64,000 nucleotides of DNA from Eutrigla gurnardus (taxonomy: Eukaryota > Chordata > Actinopteri > Perciformes > Triglidae). Where the stretch lies: assembly GCA_963514095.1 (NCBI GenBank), contig CAUPSS010000263.1, forward strand, positions 620,001 to 684,000, written 5' to 3'. This document shows, piece after piece, positions 28,901 to 43,600 of the stretch. Position numbers and translations under genes: made by a program. The notes beneath the pieces were generated by a model. That model had not been told where the DNA came from. It saw nothing but the letters and a program-made list of their open reading frames with translations, and ran no database searches. Numbering within the stretch: position 1 is the first letter of the stretch; every line of letters begins with the position of its first letter.

Positions 28901-29390
28901 AACCAGTCTATCACAGGGAGACATGTACAGACAGACAGGTAACCAGTCTATCACAGGGAGACATGTAGAGACCGACAGGTAACCAGTCTATCACAGGGGG
29001 ACATGTACAGACAGACAGGTAACCAGTCTATCACAGGGAGACATGAAGAGACAGACAGGTAACCAGTCTATCACAGGGAGACATGTAAAGACAGACAGGT
29101 AACCAGTCTATCACAGGGAGACATGTAGAGACAGACAGGTGACCAGTCTATCACAGGGAGACATGTAGAGACAGACAGGTAACCAGTCTATCAAAGGGAG
29201 ACATGTAGAGACAGACAGGTAACCAGTCTATCACAGGGAGACATGTACAGACAGACAGGTAACCAGTCTATCACAGGGCTGACATGATAGAGACAGACAG
29301 GTAACCAGTCTATCACAGGGCTGACATGTAGAGACAGACAGGTAACCAGTCTATCACATGGAGACATGTGGAGACAGACAGGTAACCAGT
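25921..29390. repeat. Large unit C, copy 1
   Basis: The markers are CACGGGGCCGACATTTAG (near 26047), GCAACC (26842), CAGGAAACC near 27083, GAAAGGTGACC near 27322, CAGTATATCAC near 27979, CAGTCCATCAC near 28141, GCAACC (28175) and a 42-bp monomer with CATGATAGAG (29281). It contains an internal repeat offset by 1,170 bp (CAATCTATC 25881 to 27051), which becomes 1,210 bp after one extra monomer. Confidence 0.86.
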
Positions 29391-30640
29391 CTATCACAGG
29401 GAGACATGTAGAGACAGACAGGTAACCAGTCTATCACAGGGAGACATGTAGAGACCGACAGGTAACCAGTCTATCACAGGGGGACATGTAGAGACAGACA
29501 GGTAACCAGTCTATCACAGGGCTGACATGTAGAGACAGACAGGTAACCAGTCTATCACAGGGAGACATGTAGAGACAGACAGGTAACCAGTCTATCACAG
29601 GGAGACATGTAGAGACAGACAGGTAACCAGTCTATCACAGGGCTGACATGTAGAGACAGACAGGCAACCAGTCTATCACAGGGCTGACATGTAGAGACAG
29701 ACAGGTAACCAGTCTATCACAGGGCCGACATGTAGAGACAGACAGGTAACCAGTCTATCACAGGGAGACATGTAGAGACAGACAGGTAACCAGTCTATCA
29801 CAGGGAGACATGTAGAGACAGACAGGTAACCAGTCTATCATGGGGCCGACATGTAGAGACAGACAGGTAACCAGTCTATCACAGGGAGACATGTAGAGAC
29901 AGACAGGTAACCAGTCTATCACAGGGGGACATGTAGAGACAGACAGGTAACCAGTCTATCACAGGGAGACATGTAGAGACAGACAGGTAACCAGTCTATC
30001 ACAGGGAGACATGTAGAGACAGACAGGTAACCAGTCTATCACAGGGGGACATGTAGAGACAGACAGGTAACCAGTCTATCACAGGGAGACATGTAGAGAC
30101 AGACAGGTAACCAGTCTATCACAGGGAGACATGTAGAGACAGACAGGTAACCAGTCTATCACAGGGAGACATGTGAAGACAGACAGGTAACCAGTCTATC
30201 ACAGGGAGACATGTAGAGACAGACAGGTGACCAGTCTATCACAGGGAGACATGTAGAGACAGACAGGTAACCAGTCTATCACAGGGAGACATGTAGAGAC
30301 AGACAGGTAACCAGTCTATCACAGGGCTGACATGTAGAGACAGACAGGTAACCAGTCTATCACAGGGAGACATGTAGAGACAGACAGGTAACCAGTCTAT
30401 CACAGGGAGACATGTACAGACAGACAGGTAACCAGTCTATCACAGGGCTGACATGTAGAGACAGACAGGTAACCAGTCTATCACAGGGCTGACATGTAGA
30501 GACAGACAGGTAACCAGTCTATCATAGGGCTGACATGTAGAGACAGACAGGTAACCAGTCTATCACATGGAGACATGTGGAGACAGACACGTAACCAGTC
30601 TATCACATGGAGACATGTAGAGACAGACAGGTAACCAGTC
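29391..30640. repeat. Link segment between the two unit C copies
   Basis: This is a canonical-type run: GCAACC 29664, TCATGGGGCCGAC, GGGGGAC, GTGAAG near 30173 in place of GTAAAG, GTGACC, GTACAG, TCATAGGGCTGAC and CACGTAACC near 30588. It is about 1.25 kb and is not part of the 4.72-kb match on its left side. It is nonetheless built of the same ordered monomers. Confidence 0.75.
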
Positions 30641-33600
30641 TATCACAGGGAGACATGTAGAGACAGACAGGTAACCAGTCTATCACAGGGAGACATGTAG
30701 AGACAGACAGGTAACCAGTCTATCACAGGGAGACATGTAGAGACAGACAGGTAACCAGTCTATCACGGGGCCGACATTTAGAGACAGACAGGTAACCAGT
30801 CTATCACAGGGCTGACATGTAGAGACAGACAGGTGACCAGTCTATCACAGGGCTGACATGTAGAGAGAGACAGGTGACCAGTCTATCACAGGGCTGACAT
30901 GTAGAGACAGACAGGTAACCAGTCTATCACAGGCTGACATGTAGAGACAGACAGGTGACCAGTCTATCACAGGCTGACATGTAGAGACAGACAGGTGACC
31001 AGTCTATCACAGGGCTGACATGTAGAGACAGACAGGTAACCAGTCTATCATAGGGCTGACATGTAGAGACAGACAGGTAACCAGTCTATCACATGGAGAC
31101 ATGTGGAGACAGACACGTAACCAGTCTATCACAGGGAGACATGTAGAGACAGACAGGTAACCAGTCTATCACAGGGAGACATGTAGAGACCGACAGGTAA
31201 CCAGTCTATCACAGGGGGACATGTAGAGACAGACAGGTAACCAGTCTATCACATGGAGACATGTGGAGACAGACAGGTAGCCAGTCTATCACAGGGAGAC
31301 ATGTAGAGACAGACAGGTAACCAGTCTATCACAGGGAGACATGTAGAGACCGACAGGTAACCAGTCTATCACAGGGGGACATGTAGAGACAGACAGGTAA
31401 CCAGTCTATCACAGGGCTGACATGTAGAGACAGACAGGTAACCAGTCTATCACAGGGAGACATGTAGAGACAGACAGGTAACCAGTCTATCACAGGGAGA
31501 CATGTAGAGACAGACAGGTAACCAGTCTATCACAGGGCTGACATGTAGAGACAGACAGGCAACCAGTCTATCACAGGGCTGACATGTAGAGACAGACAGG
31601 TAACCAGTCTATCACAGGGCCGACATGTAGAGACAGACAGGTAACCAGTCTATCACAGGGAGACATGTAGAGACAGACAGGTAACCAGTCTATCACAGGG
31701 AGACATGTAGAGACAGACAGGTAAACCAGTCTATCACAGGGGGACATGTAGAGACAGACAGGTAACCAATCTATCACATGGAGACATGTGGAGACAGACA
31801 GGAAACCAGTCTATCACAGGGAGACATGTAGAGACAGACAGGTAACCAGTCTATCACAGGGAGACATGTAGAGACAGACAGGTAACCAGTCTATCACAGG
31901 GAGACATGTAGAGACAGACAGGTAACCAGTCTATCACGGGGCCGACATTTAGAGACAGACAGGTAACCAGTCTATCACAGGGAGACATGTAGAGACAGAC
32001 AGGTAACCAGTCTATCACAGGGCTGACATGTAGAGACAGACAGGTGACCAGTCTATCACAGGGCTGACATGTAGAGAGAGACAGGTGACCAGTCTATCAC
32101 AGGGCTGACATGTAGAGACAGACAGGTAACCAGTCTATCACAGGCTGACATGTAGAGACAGACAGGTGACCAGTCTATCACAGGCTGACATGTAGAGACA
32201 GACAGGTGACCAGTCTATCACAGGGCTGACATGTAGAGACAGACAGGTAACCAGTCTATCATAGGGCTGACATGTAGAGACAGACAGGTAACCAGTCTAT
32301 CACATGGAGACATGTGGAGACAGACACGTAACCAGTCTATCACAGGGAGACATGTAGAGACAGACAGGTAACCAGTCTATCACAGGGAGACATGTAGAGA
32401 CCGACAGGTAACCAGTCTATCACAGGGGGACATGTAGAGACAGACAGGTAACCAGTCTATCACAGGGCTGACATGTAGAGACAGACAGGTAACCAGTCTA
32501 TCACAGGGAGACATGTAGAGACAGACAGGTAACCAGTCTATCACAGGGAGACATGTAAAGACAGACAGGTGACCAGTCTATCACAGGGCTGACATGTAGA
32601 GAGAGACAGGTGACCAGTCTATCACAGGGCTGACATGTAGAGACAGACAGGTAACCAGTCTATCACAGGCTGACATGTAGAGACAGACAGGTGACCAGTA
32701 TATCACAGGGCTGACATGTAGAGACAGACAGGTAACCAGTCTATCACAGGGAGACATGTAGAGACAGACAGGTAACCAGTCTATCACAGGGAGACATGTA
32801 GAGACTGACAGGTAACCAGTCTATCACAGGGAGACATGTAGAGACAGACAGGTAACCAGTCCATCACAGGGCTGACATGTAGAGACAGACAGGCAACCAG
32901 TCTATCACAGGGCTGACATGTAGAGACAGACAGGTAACCAGTCTATCACAGGGCCGACATGTAGAGACAGACAGGTAACCAGTCTATCACAGGGAGACAT
33001 GTAGAGACAGACAGGTAACCAGTCTATCACAGGGAGACATGTAGAGACAGACAGGTAACCAGTCTATCATGGGGCCGACATGTAGAGACAGACAGGTAAC
33101 CAGTCTATCACAGGGAGACATGTAGAGACAGACAGGTAACCAGTCTATCACAGGGGGACATGTAGAGACAGACAGGTAACCAGTCTATCACAGGGAGACA
33201 TGTAGAGACAGACAGGTAACCAGTCTATCACAGGGAGACATGTAGAGACAGACAGGTAACCAGTCTATCACAGGGGGACATGTAGAGACAGACAGGTAAC
33301 CAGTCTATCACAGGGAGACATGTAGAGACAGACAGGTAACCAGTCTATCACAGGGAGACATGTAGAGACAGACAGGTAACCAGTCTATCACAGGGAGACA
33401 TGTAAAGACAGACAGGTAACCAGTCTATCACAGGGAGACATGTAGAGACAGACAGGTGACCAGTCTATCACAGGGAGACATGTAGAGACAGACAGGTAAC
33501 CAGTCTATCACAGGGAGACATGTAGAGACAGACAGGTAACCAGTCTATCACAGGGCTGACATGTAGAGACAGACAGGTAACCAGTCTATCACAGGGAGAC

Positions 33601-34110
33601 ATGTAGAGACAGACAGGTAACCAGTCTATCACAGGGAGACATGTACAGACAGACAGGTAACCAGTCTATCACAGGGAGACATGTAGAGACCGACAGGTAA
33701 CCAGTCTATCACAGGGGGACATGTACAGACAGACAGGTAACCAGTCTATCACAGGGAGACATGAAGAGACAGACAGGTAACCAGTCTATCACAGGGAGAC
33801 ATGTAAAGACAGACAGGTAACCAGTCTATCACAGGGAGACATGTAGAGACAGACAGGTGACCAGTCTATCACAGGGAGACATGTAGAGACAGACAGGTAA
33901 CCAGTCTATCACAGGGAGACATGTAGAGACAGACAGGTAACCAGTCTATCACAGGGAGACATGTACAGACAGACAGGTAACCAGTCTATCACAGGGCTGA
34001 CATGATAGAGACAGACAGGTAACCAGTCTATCACAGGGCTGACATGTAGAGACAGACAGGTAACCAGTCTATCACATGGAGACATGTGGAGACAGACAGG
34101 TAACCAGTCT
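30641..34110. repeat. Large unit C, copy 2
   Basis: This repeats copy 1 at an offset of 4,717 bp (CACGGGGCCGACATTTAG 26047 to 30764; GCAACC 26842 to 31559). The offset becomes 4,718 bp (GCAACC 28175 to 32893; CATGATAGAG 29281 to 33999). The one-base step is explained by an extra A in GTAAACCAG near 31724, which is private to copy 2. Shared private changes such as CAGTATATC, CAGTCCATC and CATGATAGAG show recent duplication. CAGGTAGACATG near 28515 is private to copy 1. Confidence 0.9.
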
Positions 34111-37100
34111 ATCACATGGAGACATGTGGAGACAGACAGGTAACCAGTCTATCACAGGGAGACATGTAGAGACAGACAGGTAACCAGTCTATCACAGGGA
34201 GACATGTAGAGACCGACAGGTAACCAGTCTATCACAGGGCTGACATGTAGAGACAGACAGGTAACCAGTCTATCATAGGGCTGACATGTAGAGACAGACA
34301 GGTGACCAGTCTATCACAGGGCTGACATGTAGAGACAGACAGGTAACCAGTCTATCACAGGGAGACATGTAGAGACAGACAGGTAACCAGTCTATCACAG
34401 GGAGACATGTAGAGACAGACAGGTAATCAGTCTATCACAGGGCTGACATGTAGAGACAGACAGGCAACCAGTCTATCACAGGGCTGACATGTAGAGACAG
34501 ACAGGTAACCAGTCTATCACAGGGCCGACATGTAGAGACAGACAGGTAACCAGTCTATCACAGGGAGACATGTAAAGACAGACAGGTAACCAGTCTATCA
34601 CAGGGAGACATGTAGAGACAGACAGGTGACCAGTCCATCACAGGGAGACATGTAGAGACAGACAGGTAACCAGTCTATCACAGGGAGACATGTAGAGACA
34701 GACAGGTAACCAGTCTATCACAGGGCTGACATGTAGAGACAGACAGGTAACCAGTCTATCACAGGGAGACATGTAGAGACAGACAGGTAACCAGTCTATC
34801 ACAGGGAGACATGTACAGACAGACAGGTAACCAGTCTATCACAGGGAGACATGTAGAGACCGACAGGTAACCAGTCTATCACAGGGCTGACATGTAGAGA
34901 CAGACAGGTAACCAGTCTATCATAGGGCTGACATGTAGAGACAGACAGGTGACCAGTCTATCACAGGGCTGACATGTAGAGACAGACAGGTAACCAGTCT
35001 ATCACAGGGGGACATGTAGAGACAGACAGGTAACCAGTCTATCACAGGGAGACATGTAGAGACAGACAGGTAACCAGTCTATCACAGGGAGACATGTAGA
35101 GACAGACAGGTAACCAGTCTATCACAGGGAGACATGTAAAGACAGACAGGTAACCAGTCTATCACAGGGAGACATGTAGAGACAGACAGGTGACCAGTCT
35201 ATCACAGGGAGACATGTAGAGACAGACAGGTAACCAGTCTATCACAGGGAGACATGTAGAGACAGACAGGTAACCAGTCTATCACAGGGAGACATGTAGA
35301 GACAGACAGGTAACCAGTCTATCACATGGAGACATGTGGAGACAGACAGGTAACCAGTCTATCACAGGGAGACATGTAGAGACAGACAGGTAACCAGTCT
35401 ATCACAGGGAGACATGTAGAGACCGACAGGTAACCAGTCTATCACAGGGGGACATGTAGAGACAGACAGGTAACCAGTCTATCATAGGGCTGACATGTAG
35501 AGACAGACAGGTGACCAGTCTATCACAGGGCTGACATGTAGAGACAGACAGGTAACCAGTCTATCACAGGGAGACATGTAGAGACAGACAGGTAACCAGT
35601 CTATCACAGGGAGACATGTAGAGACAGACAGGTAATCAGTCTATCACAGGGCTGACATGTAGAGACAGACAGGCAACCAGTCTATCACAGGGCTGACATG
35701 TAGAGACAGACAGGTAACCAGTCTATCACAGGGCCGACATGTAGAGACAGACAGGTAACCAGTCTATCATAGGGAGACATGTAGAGACAGACAGGTAACC
35801 AGTCTATCACAGGGAGACATGTAGAGACAGACAGGTAACCAGTCTATCATGGGGCCGACATGTAGAGACAGACAGGTAACCAGTCTATCACAGGGAGACA
35901 TGTAGAGACAGACAGGTAACCAGTCTATCACAGGGGGACATGTAGAGACAGACAGGTAACCAGTCTTTCACAGGGCTGACATGTAGAGACAGACAGGTAA
36001 CCAGTCTATCACAGGGAGACATGTAGAGACAGACAGGTAACCAGTCTATCACAGGGGGACATGTAGAGACAGACAGGTAACCAGTCTATCACAGGGAGAC
36101 ATGAAGAGACAGACAGGTAACCAGTCTATCACATGGAGACATGTAGAGACAGACAGGTAACCAGTCTATCACAGGGAGACATGTAAAGACAGACAGGTAA
36201 CCAGTCTATCACAGGGAGACATGTAGAGACAGACAGGTGACCAGTCTATCACAGGGAGACATGTAGAGACAGACAGGTAACCAGTCTATCACAGGGAGAC
36301 ATGTAGAGACAGACAGGTAACCAGTCTATCACAGGGCTGACATGTAGAGACAGACAGGTAACCAGTCTATCACAGGGAGACATGTAGAGACAGACAGGCA
36401 ACCAGTCTATCACAGGGCTGACATGTAGAGACAGACAGGTAACCAGTCTATCACAGGGCCGACATGTAGAGACAGACAGGTAACCAGTCTATCACAGGGA
36501 GACATGTAGAGACAGACAGGTAACCAGTCTATCACAGGGACACATGTAGAGACAGACAGGTAACCAGTCTATCATGGGGCCGACATGTAGAGACAGACAG
36601 GTAACCAGTCTATCACAGGGAGACATGTAGAGACAGACAGGTAACCAGTCTATCACAGGGGGACATGTAGAGACAGACAGGTAACCAGTATATCACAGGG
36701 AGACATGTAGAGACAGACAGGTAACCAGTCTATCACAGGGAGACATGTAGAGACAGACAGGTAACCAGTCTATCACAGGGAGACATGTAGAGACAGATAG
36801 GTAACCAGTCTATCACAGGGAGACATGTAGAGACAGACAGGTAACCAGTCTATCACAGGGCTGACATGTAGAGACAGACAGGTAACCAGTCTATCACAGG
36901 GAGACATGTAGAGACAGACAGGTAACCAGTCTATCACAGGGAGACATGTACAGACAGACAGGTAACCAGTCTATCACAGGGCTGACATGTAGAGACAGAC
37001 AGGTAACCAGTCTATCACATGGCTGACATGTAGAGACAGACAGGTAACCAGTCTATCATAGGGCTGACATGTAGAGACAGACAGGTAACCAGTCTATCAC

Positions 37101-37170
37101 ATGGAGACATGTGGAGACAGACACGTAACCAGTCTATCACAGGGAGACATGTAGAGACAGACAGGTAACC
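34111..37170. repeat. Mosaic segment with a 1,209-bp spaced duplication
   Basis: GTAATCAG at 34422 and 35631, GCAACC at 34464 and 35673, and TATCATAGGG at 34271 and 35480 all repeat at 1,209 bp. A shorter echo (GAGACCGAC 34211 to 34858, TATCATAGGG 34271 to 34918) has an offset of 647 bp. GTAATCAG is found only in these two places. The right part (about 35.4-37.4 kb) is the close relative of about 55.8-57.9 kb. Confidence 0.82.
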
Positions 37171-40100
37171 AGTCTATCACAGGGAGACATGTAGAGACCG
37201 ACAGGTAACCAGTCTATCACAGGGGGACATGTAGAGACAGACAGGTAACCAGTCTATCACATGGAGACATGTGGAGACAGACAGGTAACCAGTCTATCAC
37301 AGGGAGACATGTAGAGACCGACAGGTAACCAGTCTATCACAGGGAGACATGTAGAGACAGACAGGTAACCAGTCTATCACAGGGAGACATGTAGAGACAG
37401 ACAGGCAACCAGTCTATCACGGGGCCGACATGCAGAGACAGACAGGTAACCAGTCTATCACAGGGAGACATGTAGAGACAGACAGGTAACCAGTCTATCA
37501 CAGGGGGACATGTAGAGACAGACAGGTAACCAGTCTATCACAGGGAGACATGTAGAGACAGACAGGTAACCAGTCTATCACATGGAGACATGTAGAGACA
37601 GACAGGTAACCAGTCTATCACAGGGGGACATGTAGAGACAGACAGGTAACCAGTCTATCACAGGGAGACATGTAGAGACAGACAGGTAACCAGTCTATCA
37701 CAGGGAGACATGGAGAGACAGACAGGTAACCAGTCTATCACAGGGAGACATGTAAAGACAGACAGGTGACCAGTCTATCACAGGGAGACATGTAGAGACA
37801 GACAGGTGACCAGTCTATCACAGGGAGACATGTAGAGACAGACAGGTAACCAGTCTATCACAGGGGGACATGTAGAGACAGACAGGTAACCAGTCTATCA
37901 CAGGGAGACATGTAGAGACAGACAGGTAACCAGTCTATCACAGGGAGACATGTAGAGACAGACAGGTAACCAGTCTATCACAGGGAGACATGTAAAGACA
38001 GACAGGTAACCAGTCTATCACAGGGAGACATGTAGAGACAGACAGGTGACCAGTCTATCACAGGGAGACATGTAGAGACAGACAGGTAACCAGTCTATCA
38101 CAGGGAGACATGTAGAGACAGACAGGTAACCAGTCTATCACAGGGCTGACATGTAGAGACAGACAGGTAACCAGTCTATCACAGGGAGACATGTAGAGAC
38201 AGACAGGTAACCAGTCTATCACAGGGAGACATGTACAGACAGACAGGTAACCAGTCTATCACAGGGAGACATGTAGAGACCGACAGGTAACCAGTCTATC
38301 ACAGGGGGACATGTACAGACAGACAGGTAACCAGTCTATCACAGGGCTGACATGTAGAGACAGACAGGTGACCAGTCTATCACAGGGCTGACATGTAGAG
38401 ACAGACAGGTAACCAGTCTATCACAGGGAGACATGTAGAGACAGACAGGTAACCAGTCTATCACAGGGAGACATGTAAAGACAGACAGGTAACCAGTCTA
38501 TCACAGGGAGACATGTAGAGACAGACAGGTGACCAGTCTATCACAGGGAGACATGTAGAGACAGACAGGTAACCAGTCTATCACAGGGAGACATGTAGAG
38601 ACAGACAGGTAACCAGTCTATCACAGGGAGACATGTACAGACAGACAGGTAACCAGTCTATCACAGGGCTGACATGTAGAGACAGACAGGTAACCAGTCT
38701 ATCACAGGGCTGACATGTAGAGACAGACAGGTAACCAGTCTATCATAGGGCTGACATGTAGAGACAGACAGGTAACCAGTCTATCACATGGAGACATGTG
38801 GAGACAGACAGGTAACCAGTCTATCACAGGGAGACATGTAGAGACAGACAGGTAACCAGTCTATCACATGGAGACATGTAGAGACCGACAGGTAACCAGT
38901 CTATCACAGGGGGACATGTAGAGACAGACAGGTAACCAGTCTATCATAAGGGCTGACATGTAGAGACAGACAGGTGACCAGTCTATCACAGGGCTGACAT
39001 GTAGAGACAGACAGGTAACCAGTCTATCACAGGGAGACATGTAGAGACAGACAGGTAACCAGTCTATCACAGGGAGACATGTAGAGACAGACAGGTAACC
39101 AGTCTATCACAGGGCTGACATGTAGAGACAGACAGGCAACCAGTCTATCACAGGGCTGACATGTAGAGACAGACAGGTAACCAGTCTATCACAGGGCCGA
39201 CATGTAGAGACAGACAGGTAACCAGTCTATCACAGGGAGACATGTAGAGACAGACAGGTAACCAGTCTATCACAGGGAGACATGTAGAGACAGACAGGTA
39301 ACCAGTCTATCATGGGGCCGACATGTAGAGACAGACAGGTAACCAGTCTATCACAGGGAGACATGTAGAGACAGACAGGTAACCAGTCTATCACAGGGGG
39401 ACATGTAGAGACAGACAGGTAACCAGTCTTTCACAGGGAGACATGTAGAGACAGACAGGTAACCAGTCTATCACAGGGAGACATGTAGAGACAGACAGGT
39501 AACCAGTCTATCACAGGGGGACATGTAGAGACAGACAGGTAACCAGTCTATCACAGGGAGACATGTAGAGACAGACAGGTAACCAGTCTATCACAGGGAG
39601 ACATGTAGAGACAGACAGGTAACCAGTCTATCACAGGGAGACATGTAAAGACAGACAGGTAACCAGTCTATCACAGGGAGACATGTAGAGACAGACAGGT
39701 GACCAGTCTATCACAGGGAGACATGTAGAGACAGACAGGTAACCAGTCTATCACAGGGAGACATGTAGAGACAGACAGGTAACCAGTCTATCACAGGGCT
39801 GACATGTAGAGACAGACAGGTAACCAGTCTATCACAGGGAGACATGTAGAGACAGACAGGTAACCAGTCTATCACAGGGAGACATGTACAGACAGACAGG
39901 TAACCAGTCTATCACAGGGCTGACATGTAGAGACAGACAGGTAACCAGTCTATCACAGGGCTGACATGTAGAGACAGACAGGTAACCAGTCTATCATAGG
40001 GCTGACATGTAGAGACAGACAGGTAACCAGTCTATCACATGGAGACATGTGGAGACAGACACGTAACCAGTCTATCACAGGGAGACATGTAGAGACAGAC

Positions 40101-40633
40101 AGGTAACCAGTCTATCACAGGGAGACATGTAGAGACCGACAGGTAACCAGTCTATCACAGGGGGACATGTAGAGACAGACAGGTAACCAGTCTATCACAT
40201 GGAGACATGTGGAGACAGACAGGTAACCAGTCTATCACAGGGAGACATGTAGAGACCGACAGGTAACCACTCTATCACAGGGAGACATGTAGAGACAGAC
40301 AGGTAACCAGTCTATCACAGGGCTGACATGTAGAGACAGACAGGTAACCAGTCTATCACAGGGCTGACATGTAGAGACAGACAGGTAACCAGTCTATCAT
40401 AGGGCTGACATGTAGAGACAGACAGGTAACCAGTCTATCACAGGGAGACATGTAGAGACAGACAGGTAACCAGTCTATCACAGGGAGACATGTACAGACA
40501 GACAGGTAACCAGTCTATCACAGGGCTGACATGTAGAGACAGACAGGTAACCAGTCTATCACAGGGAGACATGTACAGACAGACAGGTAACCAGTCTATC
40601 ACAGGGCTGACATGTAGAGACAGACAGGTAACC
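37171..40633. repeat. Large unit D, copy 1 (3,463 bp)
   Basis: The unit contains GAGACCGAC (37198, 37318), GCAACC (37405) followed by ACATGCAGAG, a 42-bp monomer with TCATAAGGGCTGAC (near 38946), GCAACC (39136), CCACTCTATC (40267) and GTACAG monomers alternating with CTGAC monomers at its end. It abuts copy 2 without intervening sequence. Confidence 0.88.
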
Positions 40634-43600
40634 AGTCTATCACAGGGAGACATGTAGAGACCGACAGGTAACCAGTCTATCACAGGGGGACATGTAGAGA
40701 CAGACAGGTAACCAGTCTATCACATGGAGACATGTGGAGACAGACAGGTAACCAGTCTATCACAGGGAGACATGTAGAGACCGACAGGTAACCAGTCTAT
40801 CACAGGGAGACATGTAGAGACAGACAGGTAACCAGTCTATCACAGGGAGACATGTAGAGACAGACAGGCAACCAGTCTATCACGGGGCCGACATGCAGAG
40901 ACAGACAGGTAACCAGTCTATCACAGGGAGACATGTAGAGACAGACAGGTAACCAGTCTATCACAGGGGGACATGTAGAGACAGACAGGTAACCAGTCTA
41001 TCACAGGGAGACATGTAGAGACAGACAGGTAACCAGTCTATCACATGGAGACATGTAGAGACAGACAGGTAACCAGTCTATCACAGGGGGACATGTAGAG
41101 ACAGACAGGTAACCAGTCTATCACAGGGAGACATGTAGAGACAGACAGGTAACCAGTCTATCACAGGGAGACATGGAGAGACAGACAGGTAACCAGTCTA
41201 TCACAGGGAGACATGTAAAGACAGACAGGTGACCAGTCTATCACAGGGAGACATGTAGAGACAGACAGGTGACCAGTCTATCACAGGGAGACATGTAGAG
41301 ACAGACAGGTAACCAGTCTATCACAGGGGGACATGTAGAGACAGACAGGTAACCAGTCTATCACAGGGAGACATGTAGAGACAGACAGGTAACCAGTCTA
41401 TCACAGGGAGACATGTAGAGACAGACAGGTAACCAGTCTATCACAGGGAGACATGTAAAGACAGACAGGTAACCAGTCTATCACAGGGAGACATGTAGAG
41501 ACAGACAGGTGACCAGTCTATCACAGGGAGACATGTAGAGACAGACAGGTAACCAGTCTATCACAGGGAGACATGTAGAGACAGACAGGTAACCAGTCTA
41601 TCACAGGGCTGACATGTAGAGACAGACAGGTAACCAGTCTATCACAGGGAGACATGTAGAGACAGACAGGTAACCAGTCTATCACAGGGAGACATGTACA
41701 GACAGACAGGTAACCAGTCTATCACAGGGAGACATGTAGAGACCGACAGGTAACCAGTCTATCACAGGGGGACATGTACAGACAGACAGGTAACCAGTCT
41801 ATCACAGGGCTGACATGTAGAGACAGACAGGTGACCAGTCTATCATAGGGCTGACATGTAGAGACAGACAGGTGACCAGTCTATCACAGGGCTGACATGT
41901 AGAGACAGACAGGTAACCAGTCTATCACAGGGAGACATGTAGAGACAGACAGGTAACCAGTCTATCACAGGGAGACATGTAAAGACAGACAGGTAACCAG
42001 TCTATCACAGGGAGACATGTAGAGACAGACAGGTGACCAGTCTATCACAGGGAGACATGTAGAGACAGACAGGTAACCAGTCTATCACAGGGAGACATGT
42101 AGAGACAGACAGGTAACCAGTCTATCACAGGGAGACATGTACAGACAGACAGGTAACCAGTCTATCACAGGGCTGACATGTAGAGACAGACAGGTAACCA
42201 GTCTATCACAGGGCTGACATGTAGAGACAGACAGGTAACCAGTCTATCATAGGGCTGACATGTAGAGACAGACAGGTAACCAGTCTATCACATGGAGACA
42301 TGTGGAGACAGACAGGTAACCAGTCTATCACAGGGAGACATGTAGAGACAGACAGGTAACCAGTCTATCACATGGAGACATGTAGAGACCGACAGGTAAC
42401 CAGTCTATCACAGGGGGACATGTAGAGACAGACAGGTAACCAGTCTATCATAAGGGCTGACATGTAGAGACAGACAGGTGACCAGTCTATCACAGGGCTG
42501 ACATGTAGAGACAGACAGGTAACCAGTCTATCACAGGGAGACATGTAGAGACAGACAGGTAACCAGTCTATCACAGGGAGACATGTAGAGACAGACAGGT
42601 AACCAGTCTATCACAGGGCTGACATGTAGAGACAGACAGGCAACCAGTCTATCACAGGGCTGACATGTAGAGACAGACAGGTAACCAGTCTATCACAGGG
42701 CCGACATGTAGAGACAGACAGGTAACCAGTCTATCACAGGGAGACATGTAGAGACAGACAGGTAACCAGTCTATCACAGGGAGACATGTAGAGACAGACA
42801 GGTAACCAGTCTATCATGGGGCCGACATGTAGAGACAGACAGGTAACCAGTCTATCACAGGGAGACATGTAGAGACAGACAGGTAACCAGTCTATCACAG
42901 GGGGACATGTAGAGACAGACAGGTAACCAGTCTTTCACAGGGAGACATGTAGAGACAGACAGGTAACCAGTCTATCACAGGGAGACATGTAGAGACAGAC
43001 AGGTAACCAGTCTATCACAGGGGGACATGTAGAGACAGACAGGTAACCAGTCTATCACAGGGAGACATGTAGAGACAGACAGGTAACCAGTCTATCACAG
43101 GGAGACATGTAGAGACAGACAGGTAACCAGTCTATCACAGGGAGACATGTAAAGACAGACAGGTAACCAGTCTATCACAGGGAGACATGTAGAGACAGAC
43201 AGGTGACCAGTCTATCACAGGGAGACATGTAGAGACAGACAGGTAACCAGTCTATCACAGGGAGACATGTAGAGACAGACAGGTAACCAGTCTATCACAG
43301 GGCTGACATGTAGAGACAGACAGGTAACCAGTCTATCACAGGGAGACATGTAGAGACAGACAGGTAACCAGTCTATCACAGGGAGACATGTACAGACAGA
43401 CAGGTAACCAGTCTATCACAGGGCTGACATGTAGAGACAGACAGGTAACCAGTCTATCACAGGGCTGACATGTAGAGACAGACAGGTAACCAGTCTATCA
43501 TAGGGCTGACATGTAGAGACAGACAGGTAACCAGTCTATCACATGGAGACATGTGGAGACAGACACGTAACCAGTCTATCACAGGGAGACATGTAGAGAC

